A DNA stretch of 64,000 nt from CAYQNU01 sp964419055. GTDB lineage: Bacteria; Bacteroidota; Bacteroidia; Flavobacteriales_D; Parvicellaceae. The stretch is from assembly GCA_964419055.1 (NCBI GenBank), contig CAYQNU010000016.1, forward strand, positions 30,477 to 94,476, given 5' to 3'. Of the stretch, positions 54,812 to 62,483 are shown piece after piece; within the stretch, counting starts at the first letter, position 1; each line of letters begins with the position of its first letter. The translations under genes and the position numbers were made by a program. Under the pieces are notes generated by a model. The model did not search any database. It saw nothing but the letters and a program-made list of their open reading frames with translations, and was not told where the DNA came from.

Positions 54812-54868
54812 ATGACTTTATTTATACATACACATCATCATTTTCAACTTCATCAAACGAGGAAGTAA
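54812..54868 (+). CDS. hisL: Histidine operon leader peptide
   Basis: 18 codons, reading MTLFIHTHHHFQLHQTRK then TAA. Five residues are His (6, 8, 9, 10, 14), including three in a row. It lies just downstream of an exact -7 box and upstream of an intrinsic terminator and the his operon. Ribosome stalling at the His codons when charged tRNA-His is scarce would control attenuation. No other role is expected for the peptide. Confidence 0.85.
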   Translation: MTLFIHTHHHFQLHQTRK

Positions 54869-54936
54869 TGCTGTGTGTATTGTAAAATAATATAGCCCAT
54901 TGAAAAACCCGTTTGAACCTTCAAACGGGTTTTTTG
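54853..54936 (+). promoter_or_regulatory. his attenuator: competing antiterminator and terminator
   Basis: TCAAACG-A-GG at 54853-54862, the end of the leader ORF, can pair with CCCGTTTGA at 54908-54916. That stretch is the 5' arm of the terminator, so the two structures exclude each other. A ribosome stalled at His codons 8-10 leaves 54853-54862 free and favours read-through. A ribosome that reaches the stop codon covers it, and the terminator forms. Confidence 0.75.
54904..54936 (+). terminator. Attenuator terminator of the his operon
   Basis: AAAACCCGTTTGAA, two-base centre CC, TTCAAACGGGTTTT, then TT. A 14-pair stem with a T-run, 35 bases after the leader peptide stop and 341 bases before hisG. 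Confidence 0.9.
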
Positions 54937-54978
54937 TTTTTAACCAAAACTCTTAGACTTCGACTCCGCTCAGTCTGC

Positions 54979-55268
54979 GAGTTTAACCAAATAACCAAAT
55001 AACTGAATAACTGCCCAACCGACCAACCGAATAACCGAATAATAGTTTCCCGTCCTTCTCAATACTAAAATCTATTTTTAATCAATCGCTTTGCTTATTG
55101 ATAAAAATGTACGATTTTCACTCGAAGTGACTACATGCTAAATAACAAAACAACTATATAACCAAATAACTATCCTGACATAATAACTGTTTGAAGTTCA
55201 ACTAATCTCGCACCTCAAACAAACTAACTAAATAACCGAATAACCAAATAACTGTCCAACCGAATAAC
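54979..55268 (+). repeat. A/C-rich degenerate repeats before hisG
   Basis: Two blocks (54979-55043 and 55143-55268) of about 9-10-base units such as AACCAAATAA, AACCGAATAA and AACTGAATAA. The RNA would be nearly free of G and hence unstructured. They lie between the attenuator and hisG. Confidence 0.6.
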
Positions 55269-55277
55269 TTGAAATAT

Positions 55278-56135
55278 ATGAAAAGATTAAAAATAGCCAT
55301 TCAAAAATCAGGGCGTCTCAATGAAGATTCTTTGCAATTATTAAAAGAATGTGGAGTAAAAATCAACTCCTCATCAGACGCACTTAGAGCCAGTGCTTCA
55401 GGTTTTCCATTAGACATTTTCTTTTTGAGAAATGGAGATATACCCAATTATTTAGAAGATGGTGTGGTGGATATTGCCATTTTAGGTGAAAATACACTTT
55501 TAGAAAGTGGATCCACTTATACTATAGATCATAAATTAGGATTTTCATCCTGCCGATTATCGATAGCTACACCAAAAGAAGTAAAGAATTTTAAATTGAC
55601 CGATTTGAATGGTAAAAAAATTGCCACATCTTATCCAATTATTTTAGAAAATTTCTTGAAGAAAGAAGGCGTTACTGCGGATATTCACACTATTTCTGGG
55701 TCTGTAGAAATTGCTCCAAATATTGGTTTAGCCGATGCTATTTGTGATATTGTAAGCAGTGGAGCAACCTTATTCCAAAACGGTTTAGTAGAGCAAAATG
55801 TGGTATTACAATCTGAAGCAGTAATGGTTTCATCTCTTAAAATAGATGACGAAGCTCGAAAATTGTACAATGAATTATTATTTCGTATTACTTCTGTGTT
55901 ACAAGCCCGTAATTTTAAGTACATTTTATTAAATGCACCTAACGAAAAAATAACCGAAATCTCTAAAATATTACCTGTTTTAAAGAGCCCTACTGTGCTA
56001 CCTTTGGCAATGGAAGGTTGGTCTTCTATTCACTCGGTGATTGAAAAAGATAAATTCTGGGAAATTTTAGCTCAACTAAAAGCCGTTGGAGCCGAGGGTA
56101 TTTTGGTAGTTCCTATTGAGAAAATGGTGGTTTAG
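55278..56135 (+). CDS. hisG: ATP phosphoribosyltransferase (long form)
   Basis: 285 residues from MKRLKIAIQKSGRLNEDSLQ; the in-frame TTG nine bases upstream is not needed. The catalytic domain has DIAILGENTL, KKIATSYPIILENFL and GSVEIAPNIGLADAICDIV with the phosphoribosyl-binding loop. A C-terminal regulatory ACT-like domain (residues about 215-285, LPLAMEGWSSIHSVIEKD) makes it the long, HisZ-independent form with histidine feedback. It catalyses the first step of histidine synthesis. First gene of the his operon. Confidence 0.97.
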   Translation: MKRLKIAIQKSGRLNEDSLQLLKECGVKINSSSDALRASASGFPLDIFFLRNGDIPNYLEDGVVDIAILGENTLLESGSTYTIDHKLGFSSCRLSIATPKEVKNFKLTDLNGKKIATSYPIILENFLKKEGVTADIHTISGSVEIAPNIGLADAICDIVSSGATLFQNGLVEQNVVLQSEAVMVSSLKIDDEARKLYNELLFRITSVLQARNFKYILLNAPNEKITEISKILPVLKSPTVLPLAMEGWSSIHSVIEKDKFWEILAQLKAVGAEGILVVPIEKMVV

Positions 56136-56292
56136 ATTCTAGACGCTAGATACTAGGGATTAAAAACTATTAAAAAGCCAAAATACTTTGGTCCCGATAG
56201 CCATCGGGATTGTAGCCTTAAACTACTTAACTATTTCACTATTTGTCAACCGAAGCTATAGCGTAGGTTGGCTATCTTACTTTAAAAAAAAA
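56136..56292. repeat. hisG-hisD gap made of short hairpin repeats
   Basis: 157 bases. TCCCGAT-AGCC-ATCGGGA (56192-56209) is a perfect 7-pair hairpin. AACCGAAGCTATAGCGTAGG follows near 56249 with a GCTATAGC palindrome, and GATTCTAGACGCTAGATACT (about 56135-56155) precedes. These look like dispersed intergenic repeats. Confidence 0.55.
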
Positions 56293-57588
56293 ATGAAAAT
56301 ACTACAAAATACAACTCAAGAAGAACGCAAAAAATTAGCTATCAGGCCAGAACACAATCAAGAAGATTTGTTTCAAATTGTGTCCAACGTTTTTGCAGAA
56401 GTACAATCTAAAGGGGATGAAGCAATCAACTACTTCACACAAAAATTTGATAAAGTTTCGATAAATGAAATCGAAGTTAAAAAATCAGATTGGTATGCTC
56501 AGGCAGAAACGATTTCATCTGATTTAAAGTCGGCTATTGAATTGGCCTTACGCAATATTGAAAAGTTTCACAAAAGCCAAGTGTTATCAAATGATAATCC
56601 CCAGATGATTGAAGTGCAACAAGGGGTAACCTGTTGGCAAGAAAGTAGGCCGATTGAAAAAATTGGTATTTACATTCCAGGTGGCTCGGCACCCTTGTTT
56701 TCAACGGTATTGATGTTGGCTGTTCCAGCAAGAATAGCCGGATGCGAGGAAATAATTTTGTGCACTCCGCCAAATAAGCAAGGAACCATTCACCCAGCTA
56801 TTTTGTTTGCAGCCAAAATTTCAGGCGTTACCAAGGTTATGGCTGTGGGTGGAATACAAGCCATTGCAGGTTTAACTTTTGGAACAGTAACAATTCCTAA
56901 GGTATATAAAATATTTGGACCAGGAAATCAATATGTAACGGCAGCTAAACAATTCGCTTTTTCCAAAGGAATTTCCATTGATTTACCAGCTGGCCCGTCA
57001 GAATTGATGGTCGTGGCAGATGAGACTTCTGTACCTGAATTTGTAGCAAGCGATTTATTGTCACAAGCAGAGCACGGAGCAGATAGTCAAGTGGTGTGTG
57101 TGGTCAATTCTGTTCAATTAGCTGAACGAATTGAAGAGGCTGTTAACCTGCAAGTCAATGTATTACCTCGAAAAGAAATTGCCTTGTTAGCCCTTCAGAA
57201 TTCGTTTTGTGTAGTACTTAACAACCCTGAAGAAGCTATCGAATTCATCAATTTTTATGCTCCCGAACATTTGATTATTGCACACAAACAAGATGATTAT
57301 TTCATAAGAAGAATTAAAAATGCGGGTTCGGTATTTTTGGGTAATTATACTCCAGAAAGTGCTGGTGATTACGCTTCTGGTACCAATCATACATTACCTA
57401 CTAATGGGTTTGCAAGAATGTATTCGGGAGTGAATATGGATGCTTTCGTTAAAAAAATCACCTTCCAACGCATTACCGAACAAGGTTTAAGAAATATTGG
57501 TGGTGCCATTGAAATTTTAGCTCAAAATGAAGAATTACAAGCGCACAAAAATGCAGTAACCATTCGATTAAATAAAATGAGAAGTTAA
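56293..57588 (+). CDS. hisD: Histidinol dehydrogenase
   Basis: 431 residues from MKILQNTTQEERKKLAIRPE. The upstream frame to 56188 runs through repeats and is rejected. Family landmarks: IGIYIPGGSAPLFSTVLMLA, VGGIQAIAGLTFGT, KIFGPGNQYVTAAKQ, GPSELMVVADE, LLSQAEHGADSQVV, and YTPESAGDYASGTNHTLPT with Zn/catalytic residues. It oxidises histidinol to histidine in two steps with NAD. It lies after hisG with a repeat-filled gap and 61 bases before hisC. Confidence 0.97.
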   Translation: MKILQNTTQEERKKLAIRPEHNQEDLFQIVSNVFAEVQSKGDEAINYFTQKFDKVSINEIEVKKSDWYAQAETISSDLKSAIELALRNIEKFHKSQVLSNDNPQMIEVQQGVTCWQESRPIEKIGIYIPGGSAPLFSTVLMLAVPARIAGCEEIILCTPPNKQGTIHPAILFAAKISGVTKVMAVGGIQAIAGLTFGTVTIPKVYKIFGPGNQYVTAAKQFAFSKGISIDLPAGPSELMVVADETSVPEFVASDLLSQAEHGADSQVVCVVNSVQLAERIEEAVNLQVNVLPRKEIALLALQNSFCVVLNNPEEAIEFINFYAPEHLIIAHKQDDYFIRRIKNAGSVFLGNYTPESAGDYASGTNHTLPTNGFARMYSGVNMDAFVKKITFQRITEQGLRNIGGAIEILAQNEELQAHKNAVTIRLNKMRS

Positions 57589-57649
57589 TTATGAAATCGC
57601 CATTAACAACTAGTTTACTGAACACCTATAAAAATCAAATTATCTACCT

Positions 57650-58705
57650 ATGAAATCTTTTGAAGATATAGCCCGTTTGATTCGCCCAAATATATTGAAA
57701 TTGTCGCCCTATTCCTCTGCTCGTGATGAGTTTACAGAAAAAGCGGAAGTGTATTTAGACGCTAATGAAAATCCAAATGAAAATGGATACAATCGATATC
57801 CCGATAGTCATCATGAAGAATTGCGCACCTTGTTGACCCAACAAAAAAGTAGGCTAGTAGCACCCAATCAACTTGTTTTGGGCAATGGAAGCGATGAAAT
57901 TATTGATATGGTGGTGCGCATGTTTTGCGAACCCAATATTGACAATATCATCATTACTCCTCCTACATATGGTATGTATGAGGTAGTGGCTAACATTAAT
58001 GCAATTAGCATTAAGAAAGTGAATCAGTTACCCGGTTTTCGATTGGATGTGGAGGGCATCATTAAACAAGTAGATGTAAATACCAAAATCATATTTATTT
58101 GTTCACCTAATAATCCCAGTGGCAATGCTGTTCCAAAAGAGGATATACTTAAAATAATAGAAACTGTACCTTGCATGGTCTTTTTGGATGAAGCGTATAT
58201 TGATTTTTCAGATGAGTCCTCTTTTACATCCTTATTAAGTGACTATCCAAATTTAATAATTGGACAAACGTTATCAAAGTTCTATGGGTTAGCTGGTTTG
58301 CGCATAGGTATGGGCATTGCATCTAAAGAAATTATTGCGGTTTTGAATAAAATCAAACCTCCCTATAACATCAATAGTTTGTCGCAAAAAACGGCACTGG
58401 ATGTATTAAAAAACATTGATTATGACAATCAATTGGCCTTGATTAAAGCTGAAAGAATGCGCTTAATAGATTCATTTGAAGGGCTTAAGTGCATTGAAGA
58501 AATTTTTCCAACGGATGCCAATTTTGTTTTGATAAAGGTTTATAATGCTACAGATTTATATAACTATTTGGTTAACCATTCGGTAATTGTACGCAACCGA
58601 TCCACTCAATATTTGTGTGATAATTGCCTGCGTATTACCATTGGTTTGCCACGAGAAAATGACCGAATACTTGAATTGATAACTAAATACGACTTAAAAT
58701 CATGA
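57650..58705 (+). CDS. hisC: Histidinol-phosphate aminotransferase
   Basis: 351 residues. PLP-dependent fold type I: YLDANENPNENGYNRYPDSH at the substrate site, LGNGSDEIIDM, FICSPNNPSGNAVP, VFLDEAYIDFSD, and TLSKFYGLAGLRIGMG with the PLP Lys. It converts imidazole acetol phosphate to histidinol phosphate. Its stop overlaps the start of hisB by four bases, giving translational coupling. Confidence 0.97.
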   Translation: MKSFEDIARLIRPNILKLSPYSSARDEFTEKAEVYLDANENPNENGYNRYPDSHHEELRTLLTQQKSRLVAPNQLVLGNGSDEIIDMVVRMFCEPNIDNIIITPPTYGMYEVVANINAISIKKVNQLPGFRLDVEGIIKQVDVNTKIIFICSPNNPSGNAVPKEDILKIIETVPCMVFLDEAYIDFSDESSFTSLLSDYPNLIIGQTLSKFYGLAGLRIGMGIASKEIIAVLNKIKPPYNINSLSQKTALDVLKNIDYDNQLALIKAERMRLIDSFEGLKCIEEIFPTDANFVLIKVYNATDLYNYLVNHSVIVRNRSTQYLCDNCLRITIGLPRENDRILELITKYDLKS

Positions 58706-59811
58706 AAAAAGTACTTTTTATAGATCGAGATGGCACATTAGTCATCGAACCACCTATTGATTATCAATTAGATAGTTTAGAGAAATTAGAATTTTATCCA
58801 GGGGTTTTTCAATACCTTTCAAGAATTGCCAACGAATTGGATTATGAATTGGTAATGGTGACCAATCAAGATGGATTAGGAACAGCATCCTTTCCGGAGG
58901 AAACTTTTTGGCCAGCGCATACAAAAATGTTACAAGCTTTTGAAAACGAAGCCATCTATTTTGATAACGTTCTCATCGATAAATCTTTTCCAGAAGACAA
59001 TGCTCCCACACGTAAACCAAGGACGGGATTGCTAACTAATTATATGAATGGGGAATACGATTTAAAAAATAGTTATGTAATTGGAGATCGTTTAACAGAT
59101 ATTCAACTTGCCGAAAATTTAGGGTCAAAGTCTATTTTTATTGCCCCCGAAGGCACAGAAATTCCGGCATTTGAATCATTAGTGTTAATGACTCACAGCT
59201 GGAAATCGATTTATGAATTATTAAAATTTGGTCAACGAAAATCGGTCGTAAAACGGTATACCAACGAAACAAAAATTGATATCGCTATCAATTTAGATGG
59301 AAAAGGAACGGCTGCTATTCAAACCGGATTAGCTTTTTTTGATCATATGTTGGATCAACTTTCGAGACATGGGAATATCGATTTGGATATAAAGGTAGTA
59401 GGTGATTTACATATTGATGAACACCATACCATTGAAGATACTGCCTTGGCTTTAGGTGAAGCCTTTGATAAAGCAATTGGCAACAAATTAGGGATAGAAC
59501 GCTACGGATTTTGTTTACCCATGGATGATTGTTTGGCTCAAGTAACCATTGACTTTGGAGGGAGACCTTGGATGGTTTGGGAGGCGGAATTTAAACGAGA
59601 AAAAATAGGCGATATGCCTACCGAAATGTTTTATCATTTTTTCAAATCCTTTAGCGATACTGCTCGTTGTAATTTGAATATAAAATGTGAAGGTACTAAC
59701 GAACACCACAAAATTGAAGCAATTTTCAAAGCTTTTGCCAAAGCCATAAAAATGGCACTAAAAAGAGATATTAATCACGCTAAATTACCCAGCACAAAAG
59801 GAATGCTATAG
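58702..59811 (+). CDS. hisB: Bifunctional histidinol-phosphatase / imidazoleglycerol-phosphate dehydratase
   Basis: 369 residues. The N-terminal HAD phosphatase domain (FIDRDGTLVIEPPID, TNQDGLGTASFP, KPRTGLL, VIGDRLTDIQLAENLG) covers about 1-165. The C-terminal dehydratase domain has the His/Glu metal motifs DHMLDQLSRHGNIDL and DEHHTIEDTALALGEA, and later EGTNEHHKIEAIFKAFA. It catalyses steps six and eight of the pathway. The next his gene is about 900 bases away because of an inserted gene and repeats. Confidence 0.97.
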   Translation: MKKVLFIDRDGTLVIEPPIDYQLDSLEKLEFYPGVFQYLSRIANELDYELVMVTNQDGLGTASFPEETFWPAHTKMLQAFENEAIYFDNVLIDKSFPEDNAPTRKPRTGLLTNYMNGEYDLKNSYVIGDRLTDIQLAENLGSKSIFIAPEGTEIPAFESLVLMTHSWKSIYELLKFGQRKSVVKRYTNETKIDIAINLDGKGTAAIQTGLAFFDHMLDQLSRHGNIDLDIKVVGDLHIDEHHTIEDTALALGEAFDKAIGNKLGIERYGFCLPMDDCLAQVTIDFGGRPWMVWEAEFKREKIGDMPTEMFYHFFKSFSDTARCNLNIKCEGTNEHHKIEAIFKAFAKAIKMALKRDINHAKLPSTKGML

Positions 59812-59957
59812 TATAAAGTTAGATTTTAGAAGTTAGATTTTAGATTGAAAATCTTTTCCCTCATCTAAAGCTTCAAATACAGTTAAATAGTAGTTCCAAA
59901 TGGAAAAATTTAGAAATATAAAATTTAGTAAAAATTAGTGTTAAAACAATTTAGGGT
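59812..59957. repeat. TAGATTTTAGA-type repeats after hisB
   Basis: 59816-59846 holds AGTTAGATTTTAGAAGTTAG and TTAGATTTTAGATTG, the inverse of the AATCTACAATC family. The rest is A/T-rich and shows nothing else. Confidence 0.5.
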
Positions 59958-60581
59958 ATGAAAAATAAAATATATATAATGCTGATTGTGCTTTTTCAAT
60001 CGTCACAATTTTATCCTCAATTTAATTTCTATAAAGAATTAAAATATACTTATTCATTAGAGTTAGCTGGAATTAATAAAAATAAAGATGTTAGAAATTT
60101 GATTTTAAAATCAATACAGCATGATACTTCCTATTTAAAAACAAACTCAGATGGGTCATATTCTATTACATTTTTAAATTCAGCTGGTTTTGATACAATA
60201 ACCTCAACTTTCAGAGAAGATAAAGTTTCATTGTTTAGAGCTGTTTCATTTCAATTTGATAAAATAATAAATATAGAATATTATACAGGTAAAGGAGGAG
60301 GAGGAGTTAAGTATTATAAAACTTATGATTTGATTGACTCTACATGTAAAACATTTTATTTTAATTATGAAGGTAAATTCAGAGATTTAAGGTTTTATTC
60401 TCAATTGGGAGAATGTACAGAAATGAGAATAGATTATTCTACTAGTAATAAAAGTTGCTATGTAAGTCTTTATAGGAGTTGTCTATACCATGAAAGTTAT
60501 AGTTTTGATAAAAAAAGTGGGTTAATTTCTTTTAGTATTGTCGAACAATCAAGAGGGGCTTACAATACTTCGGAGACTTGA
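59958..60581 (+). CDS. Uncharacterised secreted protein inserted in the his operon, with in-frame stop before its apparent end
   Basis: 207 residues with a weak signal peptide (MKNKIYIMLIVLFQSSQFYP). The body is beta-rich and polar (SDGSYSITFLNSAGFDTITS, KIINIEYYTGKGGGGVKYYK). It is more A/T-rich than the his genes around it. The TGA at 60579-60581 is followed in the same frame by 17 sense codons (YRLKKGKIVKRIEYNDE) and a TAG at 60633. Read with Trp in place of TGA, this gives a smooth C-terminus, so the stop may be a recent nonsense change. No family recognised; not expected to act in histidine synthesis. Confidence 0.55.
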   Translation: MKNKIYIMLIVLFQSSQFYPQFNFYKELKYTYSLELAGINKNKDVRNLILKSIQHDTSYLKTNSDGSYSITFLNSAGFDTITSTFREDKVSLFRAVSFQFDKIINIEYYTGKGGGGVKYYKTYDLIDSTCKTFYFNYEGKFRDLRFYSQLGECTEMRIDYSTSNKSCYVSLYRSCLYHESYSFDKKSGLISFSIVEQSRGAYNTSET

Positions 60582-60650
60582 TATAGATTAAAAAAAGGTA
60601 AAATAGTTAAAAGGATTGAATATAATGATGAGTAGGCAGGTTTACAACTT

Positions 60651-60710
60651 CAACAATATCTACATCTACAATCATAAATCTACAATCGTCAATCTACAAT
60701 CGTCAATCCT
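60651..60710. repeat. AATCTACAATCGTC repeat before hisH
   Basis: Units such as ATCTACATCTACAATC and AATCTACAATCGTC run directly up to the hisH ATG, with no room for a separate promoter. Confidence 0.6.
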
Positions 60711-61295
60711 ATGAATATTGCCATAATTAACTATGATGCAGGAAATGTCAAATCGGTTCAATTTGCTTTGGAACGGTTGGGTATTTCACCTATAATAACA
60801 GATGATACTTCTGCAATAAGAAGTGCCGATAAAGTTATATTTCCAGGAGTTGGCCAAGCAGCTTTTGCTATGAAAGCTCTTCAAGATAAGAATTTAGTGG
60901 AAGTAATTAAGAGTTTAAAACAACCCGTTTTGGGAGTTTGTTTAGGGATGCAATTATTATGTAATTATAGCGAGGAGGGTAATGTCAATTGCTTAGGAAT
61001 TATTCCTGTGGAAGTAGTTAAGTTTCCCGAAACCGTTAAAGTTCCTTGCATTGGCTGGAATTCCATCAATCGATTAAAAAGTGATTTGTTTTCTAATGTA
61101 CTTGCAAATGAATACGCCTATTTTGTGCACAGTTATTATGTGCCTACTAATACATATTCAATAGCCCAAACCAACTATGGACAGCTCGAATATACAGCAG
61201 CATTACAACGTGACAATTTTTATGCTTGCCAATTTCATCCGGAGAAATCAGGTAAAGCAGGAGAGCAAATACTTAAAAACTTTATTGAATTATGA
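60711..61295 (+). CDS. hisH: Imidazole glycerol phosphate synthase, glutaminase subunit
   Basis: 194 residues. Triad: Cys in PVLGVCLGMQLLCNYSEEG and His/Glu in ACQFHPEKSGKAGEQ. The start MNIAIINYDAGNVKSVQFAL and oxyanion stretch FPGVGQAAFAM are typical. It releases ammonia from glutamine for HisF. The stop overlaps hisA by four bases. Confidence 0.97.
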   Translation: MNIAIINYDAGNVKSVQFALERLGISPIITDDTSAIRSADKVIFPGVGQAAFAMKALQDKNLVEVIKSLKQPVLGVCLGMQLLCNYSEEGNVNCLGIIPVEVVKFPETVKVPCIGWNSINRLKSDLFSNVLANEYAYFVHSYYVPTNTYSIAQTNYGQLEYTAALQRDNFYACQFHPEKSGKAGEQILKNFIEL

Positions 61296-62011
61296 GAATT
61301 ATTCCCGCAATAGATATCATTGATGGCAAATGCGTTCGATTGTCACAAGGAGATTATAACCAAAAAATCATCTATAACGAAAATCCACTTGAGGTAGCTA
61401 AAGAATTTGAAGCTAATGGAATTGAATTTTTACATTTGGTAGATTTGGATGGTGCCAAGGCAGGTAAAATAATCAATTGGAAAATTTTGGAGAAAATTGC
61501 TTCACAAACTCAATTAAAAATTGATGTAGGTGGCGGAATTAAAACAAATCATGACCTAGAGGTAGTGCTTAAGTCAGGTGCTCATCAAGTGAATATTGGC
61601 AGTTTAGCAACTTCTAATAAAACTAAGGTTTTTGAATGGATGGAAGTGTATGGTGCAGAAAAAATAATCTTAAGTGCTGATGTAAAAGGAACTAAGGTAG
61701 CTGTATCAGGTTGGTTAGAAGATTCAGGGCTTGAATTAAATGTTTTGCTAAAAGACTACATAGAAAAAGGATTGATCTATTGTGTTTGCACTGATATTAG
61801 CAAAGATGGAATGCTTCAAGGACCTTCGATAGATTTGTACCGCGAAACTCGTAAACTTTTTCCAGATTTAAAATTAATAGCAAGTGGAGGAGTAGCTTCA
61901 ATGAATGATGTTATTGAACTTAAAAAATTGAATATGGATGGAGTAATCATCGGTAAAGCTATTTATGAAGGAAAAATTAAGTTAAAAGAACTAGATGAAG
62001 TTAGATTTTAG
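61292..62011 (+). CDS. hisA: ProFAR isomerase
   Basis: 239 residues, TIM barrel: MRIIPAIDIIDGKCVRLSQG with the catalytic Asp, FLHLVDLDGAKAGK, KIDVGGGIKTNHDLE, ILSADVKGTKVAVSGW, CTDISKDGMLQGPSIDLY with the second Asp, and LIASGGVASMNDV. It isomerises ProFAR to PRFAR, the fourth step of histidine synthesis. It is translationally coupled to hisH and separated from hisF by the inserted four-helix gene. Confidence 0.97.
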   Translation: MRIIPAIDIIDGKCVRLSQGDYNQKIIYNENPLEVAKEFEANGIEFLHLVDLDGAKAGKIINWKILEKIASQTQLKIDVGGGIKTNHDLEVVLKSGAHQVNIGSLATSNKTKVFEWMEVYGAEKIILSADVKGTKVAVSGWLEDSGLELNVLLKDYIEKGLIYCVCTDISKDGMLQGPSIDLYRETRKLFPDLKLIASGGVASMNDVIELKKLNMDGVIIGKAIYEGKIKLKELDEVRF

Positions 62012-62092
62012 ATTGTAGAAGTTAGATTGAAAACATACACTAGAAGTTAGATTTTTGATCGGAAAATAATCTAAAATCGTAAATTAAAAAAT
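61999..62092. repeat. TTAGATTTTAGATTG repeats before the four-helix gene
   Basis: Units TTAGATTTTAGATTGTAGAA, GTTAGATTGAAAACA and AGTTAGATTTTTGATCGG, plus AATCTAAAATCGTAAATT in the opposite sense at the end. They overlap the last codons of hisA. Confidence 0.6.
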
Positions 62093-62095
62093 AAG

Positions 62096-62458
62096 ATGAA
62101 TACAAATCAATTAAAAAATAGAACTCAAAAATTTGCCATTAGAATGTTGTTTTTTCTTAAAGAACTTCCTAATACAAACCCTTATTATTCAATAAGTAAT
62201 CAGCTATGTCGAGCCTCAACATCTGTAGGTGCAAACTATAGGGCAGCTACAAGAGCTAAATCTCTTCCAGACTTTATCAATAAATTAAAAATTGTAGAAG
62301 AAGAATGTGATGAATGTATGTATTTTATGGAAATATTAATGGAAATAGATTCTAAGTATTAAGGACCTTTAAAAGAACTGCATAACGAAGCAAATGAATT
62401 ACTTTCAATTTTTGTTGCTTCAATTAATACTGCCAAAAAGAATCTTAATAAAAGTTAG
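62096..62458 (+). pseudogene. Four-helix-bundle (S23-type) protein gene with in-frame stop
   Basis: The intact part gives 88 residues: MNTNQLKNRTQKFAIRMLFF, then QLCRASTSVGANYRAATRAK and IVEEECDECMYFMEILMEI, all typical of the S23 four-helix family. A TAA at 62360-62362 interrupts it. The same frame continues with GPLKELHNEANELLSIFVAS and on to a TAG at 62456, which is the normal fourth helix of this family. The total of about 120 codons matches the usual length. The gene is thus one nonsense change from intact. It is inserted between hisA and hisF, flanked by repeats. Confidence 0.8.
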
Positions 62459-62483
62459 AATACAAAATCTAAAATCCCAAATC

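Larger units (their letters stand above)
54670..55277. other. his operon leader region
   Basis: 608 bases without a conventional gene. It holds the his promoter (54786-54793), the leader peptide (54812-54868), the attenuator terminator (54904-54936), a short dispersed word ACTTCGACTCCGCTCAG at 54958, and two A/C-rich blocks of AACC(A/G)AATAA units (about 54979-55043 and 55143-55268). Confidence 0.8.

Noticed and set aside
54979..55268. Repeats before hisG as a CRISPR array
   Set aside because: Units are only 9-10 bases, degenerate and contiguous, with no spacers and no cas genes.
56188..56292. N-terminal extension of HisD
   Set aside because: The extra codons run through intergenic hairpin repeats and have no counterpart in the HisD family.
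62096..62458. Four-helix gene as the accessory protein of a diversity-generating retroelement
   Set aside because: No reverse transcriptase, template repeat or variable repeat is present in the window; neighbours are his genes.
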